From: Polytrichum commune
Lineage: Eukaryota; Streptophyta; Polytrichopsida; Polytrichales; Polytrichaceae
Length of the DNA stretch: 64,000 nucleotides
Assembly: GCA_950295325.1 (NCBI GenBank)
Contig: OX485803.1
Location: forward strand, 12,710,001-12,774,000
Reading direction: 5' to 3'
The notes below the pieces were generated by a model that searched no databases, was not told the DNA's origin, and saw nothing but the letters and a program-made list of their open reading frames with translations. A program made the position numbers and the translations under genes. Positions 59,160-64,000 of the stretch are shown one piece after another. The stretch's first letter is position 1. Each line of letters starts with the position of its first letter.

Positions 59160-59375
59160 TCCTAATTAGTGGATGTTATTTGGAATTACGGAGTGCTATA
59201 ACTTCTTAATGGGAATGTAATATTTTGCCAAGCAATGTCATTTATGTTCTATAATATCCCAAAAACAATTGAACTTTCGGTAGTAAAAATTGCATTGCGT
59301 AATTCCAAATAACATTATTGCATTGCGTAACCCCAAATAATGTTATTGCATTGGGTAATTCCAAATAGTAAGACA
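59160..59375. mobile_element. degenerate MITE related to 50063-50290, with a 26-bp internal triplet
   Basis: GTTATTTGGAATTACGGAGTGC near 59175 parallels TTATTTAAAATTACGCAATGC at 50090, and the right end (AATAGTAAGACATAGTG) resembles that element's right arm. The word TTGCATTGCGTAATTCCAAA recurs three times at 59290-59370 with a ~26-base period. Confidence 0.5.
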
Positions 59376-60053
59376 TAGTGATCAAGAAGCAGAACACACT
59401 ACTAAACACTTTTGTCCAGATTAACAGAGCCTCATTACCGTCAGTGCAGAGTGACAATATCACAACCATATCGCCATAAAACTATATGCAACTTTTGGAT
59501 TCACAGCACACATCTTTTAAATTTCAATATCTTGAGAAGCATACGTGTAAGAAGAATACATGACCAGCATAAATAACCAGAAGCCAGAGACTAAAAAGCG
59601 GTACTTAAAAGCTTGTATTGGCATTTTTTACATTTTTAAAGTGTACATTGGGTCGGCCCTACACCCTCGACAAGTCCTCACAACGGCAAAACTCCTCACC
59701 TCAACACATTTGAATCATGCACTACTTCCCAGCACAGAAAGTGAGAACTTCCGGCTCTTGTATGCTACCACCCCCCTTGAGGTTAATGCGCAATTGAGAG
59801 TACATCATTCCAGCAGACTCCGATCCTCGAAGAAACGGCTCATTGTGGTGTTCTTGTAATTCAATCATAAGAGTGGAAAAACCCCAGCACGGGGAGACCC
59901 TGAACTCCGACCCTAAGTTCGTAGACTTCTTCTATGGAAGAAGTGACCTATAATACAAAGTAGAGAATAATGCTTATTCCATTATTCAAAGAACAGGAAT
60001 TGCCAACCAGTGAGTAGCAAGCCAGTTGAGCAAACAGAACTCTCTTCCTTCAT
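59376..60053. other. downstream flank of the 71-residue protein gene
   Basis: Probably includes its 3' UTR. No other gene is seen. Confidence 0.35.
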
Positions 60054-61016
60054 TCATTCGAAGTTTCTTGTAATGCGACGCCTCTTAGGCGAATCCATGG
60101 GGTTGATCGAGTGCTGCAGCATGGACCACATGACGTGGACATCCTCGTAGTGGCAAGATCGAACTTCGTTGTAGAGCTTGCCCATGCCCCGCCCTGAATA
60201 GTCAGAAAAAGCCATAAGTGATCACAACATTGCAGAACAGCGATCACCCTCTCAAGTCTCTGAAAACATAAATCTAATCTTATGCTTCTCGAGACAGAAT
60301 ATGTATAAGAGACTTCTGGCTGGACTATCGTTTCTCGACTTATGCCTTGGCCAACACGATTGTACAACACACTAGCTCCACCCCAAATTACAACGTAGCA
60401 AATGCAAAGGAGTGCTTGACGAATCAAATCTCTTGCAATCTAAAGGACCGGCCAGATCAGCTACACTGACTCAAAATGAAGAAGCTAAAACAACTGATTT
60501 ATCTGCCAGATGGCCAAATTGAGAAGATGGCGTCGCTATCTCGTTCACTCTGCAAACTTTCGCGATCAACACGGCGAACGCTATTTCTAACTCTTGTAGT
60601 ATCGTATTGAAGCTGCACAACTAACTGAAGTATTACCACATGCAAGGACTAACTACAGCACTTTGATTCGGATATTAAATAGATATGTATCCTCACAGTT
60701 CTCCACTGGGAGCTTATGACCAGTGCGTAGACGTTAAATATTGCTACACTGCTTTGATCAATGCACTGAATACTTGCACGAAGGAGTATGTTACAAGAAC
60801 TCTTCGTAAGACGAATCGATATTGAACTTTTACAATTCTCGCACCGAGTGCTCAATTTCGACAATTGAGCAGATTTTCCAATTAGGCAGCAGAGTCTTAA
60901 GAGGGAGAAGAACTCCATAAGGCCAAGAATAAATACTCACCCCGCTTGTCAGGGCGTAGTCTCAAGAGAACAACACTGTGCATTGCAATCCACATTCTCC
61001 TGAACGAGGTTGTCAT
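60054..61016 (-). CDS. two-exon gene for a 71-residue conserved-looking plant protein
   Basis: Exon 1 is 61016-60941 (MTTSFRRMWIAMHS, then LRLRPDKR) and exon 2 is 60193-60054; the intron 60940-60194 has GTGAGT and TTCAG borders and the join is in phase. Exon 2 encodes GKLYNEVRSCHYEDVHVMW followed by SMLQHSINP and a basic end (KRRRITRNFE). The CxYEDVxVMW core looks like a family of short, single-domain proteins found across land plants, for which I know no function. The basic N-terminal helix could be a mitochondrial or plastid signal, which is inference. Neither exon is visible as a long open frame, so the gene is easily missed. Confidence 0.75.
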
Positions 61017-62050
61017 CTTCCTCAACCACCCCATGCCTTCTCGCTTGACTGCTGCCAGCTTCCTCCCTTAGAAGCTTCTACGACCTTCCAGGCCAAAACT
61101 CGGAGTTCAAAACAAGAACAAATTAAAAACGCCTCAACAAGCCTCCACCCAACTCAACCAACCAACCAGCTGACCACTCCTCCACACAGAGCTCGGAACC
61201 TCCTCCTACTGCACTACAGCTGCAACTCCGCAACTTTCCCTAACTTTCGCAAGACTCCGTCCTCACACAAATCCTTGCAAAGAACTTCTACTTATGAAAG
61301 CTTCGAAGAAGAAGGAGAAAAAGAGACGCAGGGGAAGAAAGAAAGCGTTGTTTGCAAAGAAGAAGGATAAGTCCAGTAGCTCAAGAAACCGCGATACTGG
61401 ACTAAATCTCGCAAGACTTAGACATTCGAAGAGCTTGCGAGAAGGCGATCAGGGTCTACATAAGGGACCGATGCAGTCGTGGACGAGCACTCGACGAGGG
61501 GTGCGGGGACGCGAGGAGAGAGAGATGGCGGTATGGGCCTTCTATCCGCCATACCCTCGAGGAGCTCCCCTTCCTATGGACCCCGGAGGCTGGGCCGGGG
61601 ATGACGACTCCACCCGGCCCGGGATAATATCGCGGGCTGGCGTCGCGCCCGTTACCCGAGGGGGTGGGAGGGGGAGGGGGAGGGGGTTAACTTAACTTAG
61701 TATGTGTCGGCGGCCTGGAGAATTTAACCCCACCTAGTGGCCGTAATTAACCATAGTTAGTAATTACCACCCGAAATCTACGAGTCACCCCACCCTTTCC
61801 TCAATGATTGGTAGATCTAAACGGATCTAAGATTCCCGTGAACTCCAAGCATCGAATATTTAATGTAATAGTGCCAACCCCCCTAAAAAAGGATGTGTTG
61901 GATGGACGCCACATGTGCAATATTAGCTTGCCACCATGGACAATGCGAGTTTTTGTTGTTTTTTAAACCTCCCAACGAGAATCATGATTTGTATCCCGGG
62001 CCACCACAACTGCCATGTGACCGAAATAAGTGAGCCCCCCTCCTCCTCCT
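61017..62050. other. upstream region of the 71-residue protein gene
   Basis: Probable 5' UTR and promoter. A GGGAGG-rich run lies at about 61660-61686 in a short GC-rich island (61500-61690). The lysine-rich plus-strand frame at 61294-61692 is not convincing. Confidence 0.4.
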
Positions 62051-62054
62051 CTTC

Positions 62055-62823
62055 CTCGATATGTTATGTGTTATTAGTCTTCTTCGATCCAAGGTTGTTT
62101 TAATGTTGTGTGACTCTTGAATGAATGATGAATGATGCACATGAATGATAAATGTGGACGAGTTTCTCACTAGAACCTACTTTACCTTCCTCAATATGTC
62201 ATGTTATTACTCTTCTTTGATCCAAGGTCGTTTTAATGTTGTGTGACTCTTGAATGAATGATGAATGTGGACGAGTTTCTCACTAGAACCTACTTTACCT
62301 TCCTTGATATGTTATGTTATTACTCTTCTTCGATCCAAGGTCGTTTTAATGTTGTGTGACTCTTGAATGAATGATGCACGATGAATGATGAATGTGGACG
62401 AGTTTCTCACTAGAACCTACTTTACCTTCCTCGATATGTTATGTTATTACTCTTCTTCGATCCAAGGTCGTTTTAATGTTGTGTGACTCTTGAATGAATG
62501 ATGAATGATGCACGATGAATGATGAATGTGGACGAGTTTCTCACTAGAACCTACTTTACCTTCCTCGATATGTTATGTTATTACTCTTCTTCGATCCAAG
62601 GTCGTTTTAATGTTGTGTGACTCTTGAATGAATGATGCACAATGAAAGATGAATGTGGACGAGTTTCTCACTAGAATCTACTTTACCTTCCTCGATATGT
62701 TATGTTATTACTCTTCTTCGATCCAAGGTTGTTTTAATGTTGTGTGATTCTTGAATGAACGATGAATGATGCACAATGAATGACAAGTGTGGACGAGTTT
62801 CTCACTAGAACCTACTTTACCTT
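62055..62823. repeat. tandem array, six copies of a 113-134 bp unit
   Basis: GATCCAAGGT[C/T]GTTTTAATG occurs at 62086, 62219, 62332, 62459, 62593 and 62720. Each unit also carries GTTGTGTGACTCTTGAATGA and GTGGACGAGTTTCTCACTAG. Length differences come from a nested GAATGATG[A/C] microsatellite that expands and contracts between copies. Confidence 0.95.
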
Positions 62824-63367
62824 TCACTTAGGGCTACTTGACACATGAGACTGAGAGCCCGTGACCGGTACACTTCAAGCACTCTTGTCGGTGGGAAAAG
62901 GCGGAGCCGGTCCAAGTTTGCTTCACACTACGCTTTTGAGGGACCAACGGAGTATGTGAATGCAAGATGGATGTAAAAGTCTACATGGATTACTACATGG
63001 CATCAAATGGATCATGTTTCGTGGTCACTTGGACTATTTTCAAAAACCACCTCTTGGAGGTACGCTTAACACAAAACCAGGAGACCATGGCACTCCGAAC
63101 GCTCACAACCGTTGGTTTATTCTAATTTAACATGTGCGAGGACCCGCATGATTAGAAACTCATTGAAATAGCATTCGGTTGATGGTCCGGGCACATGTGA
63201 CTTCACACTACACTTGAGGGCCCGTGACCACACTACATGATCTTGGAGGTGTCTTGGGACAACCTTTGAACACTTTCTTTTGGGCTCTCACAATTTCATG
63301 GTCACGGTTCTCGGCTCGTGTGCGAAGTGGCCCTTAGTACATAGCTTGAACTTGACTACGTACACCT
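62824..63367. other. no gene seen
   Basis: Contains a repeated phrase around GAG[A/G]GCCCGTGACC (about 62850 and 63209) but nothing coding. Confidence 0.4.
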
Positions 63368-63924
63368 TTGATGATATTTAATATCACGTGCACTATTTGC
63401 GAAGAGCCTGAACTAGACGCCTAGAGAACTCAAAGTGTCACGTCCGTCCATTACTAGTGTGATACTATTTGTCAACATGAGTAACTTCTTGAAGTGAGAA
63501 ACTTTATTCATGTTATGATATTTGGTGTAGCACATCCGGACATTTGTGATGATAGTTTTGCACTTTAGTATGCAAGGGGAAGATGTAATTGAGCATATTG
63601 ATTGCAAGTGTCGTGTGTTTATGTTTCGATATGCAAGAGGAAGAGATTCTTGAGCACACTAATGTGAGTGTCGTTTAGGGTAAGTGACATCATTAATATC
63701 AACAACTTTGTCATTAGTGTCGTCACATGGCACTTGGCGTTCAAGTGCGCTTGTTAATATCACGGCATGAGCATGTTCAATAGTGTTATGAGGTGTGTCT
63801 ATATTACACAATGATCTACAAGCTGACAAAAAGTGTACACAAATGACACTCGCATTAGTATGCTCAAGAATCTTTATAGGGTGAGTGACATCATTATGCA
63901 TGTGACACTAATAAAGACCATCAA
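63368..63924. mobile_element. TIR element, ~557 bp, second copy of the 8878-9392 family
   Basis: The ends at 63368-63387 (TTGATGATATTTAATATCAC) and 63902-63924 are imperfect inverted repeats. Overall it matches the reverse complement of 8878-9392, but an inner segment (about 63680-63870) matches it in the forward direction. Confidence 0.75.
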
Positions 63925-64000
63925 CAACGAAGCACCATTGAGATGTTGGATGAAAATGCTCTGATAACTTGAGCCTTGCTTTGTCAATCCCTGAATTTAT

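Noticed and set aside
61294..61695. Lysine/arginine-rich 133-codon frame
   Set aside because: Low-complexity, GC-biased composition upstream of a minus-strand gene; no domain and no splice support.

Overview
The window looks like nuclear DNA of a land plant. Support: GT-AG introns in low-copy genes that resemble plant-conserved families, a Ty1/copia LTR element, Mutator-, CACTA- and PIF/Harbinger-type transposases, a tRNA-derived SINE and TTTAGGG-like telomere words. I cannot name the species. The low gene density and the mix of old and fairly recent transposons suggest a large genome, perhaps of a non-flowering plant (inference only).

Genes. Five low-copy genes are supported. (1) The 3' end of a lysine-rich nuclear-type protein gene (+, 2-1874). 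(2) A split gene on the minus strand (6856-11173) encoding a DUF3598-like protein; its second intron is swollen by tandem repeats and a TIR element. (3) An intact single-exon CCDC47/PAT-complex homologue (-, 34156-35574). (4) A five-exon plant-type membrane protein gene (-, 46359-49370). (5) A two-exon gene for a 71-residue protein (-, 60054-61016).

Mobile elements make up most of the rest. From left to right: decayed CACTA/tnp2 coding sequence (2.8-4.95 kb); a three-level nest at 14.4-30.4 kb, in which a Mutator-like transposase gene is split by an 8.6-kb copia element (246/247-bp LTRs, 5-bp target duplication) that is itself split by a 3.0-kb Mutator-like insertion (9-bp target duplication); a Tourist-like MITE (32.3-32.9 kb) whose ends match those of a decayed Harbinger element at 51.5-52.4 kb; a foldback element (35.8-36.3 kb); a Tc1-type DD34E transposon with one nonsense codon (36.55-38.15 kb); a SINE with a 21-bp target duplication (38.5-38.9 kb); a two-gene PIF/Harbinger element (about 41-45.1 kb) flanked by hairpin-rich, GC-rich DNA; paired TA-flanked MITEs at 30.8 and 52.9 kb; several smaller TIR elements; and tandem arrays at 7.9, 11.5, 15.0 and 62.1 kb.

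The genes do not form an operon-like or cooperative unit. The main story is repeated insertion into a gene-poor region followed by decay. Nonsense codons in otherwise open transposase frames and the differences between the copia LTRs are mostly of the kind made by C-to-T change, as expected of methylated plant DNA. I found no CRISPR array, bacterial-style operon, rRNA gene or free-standing tRNA gene.
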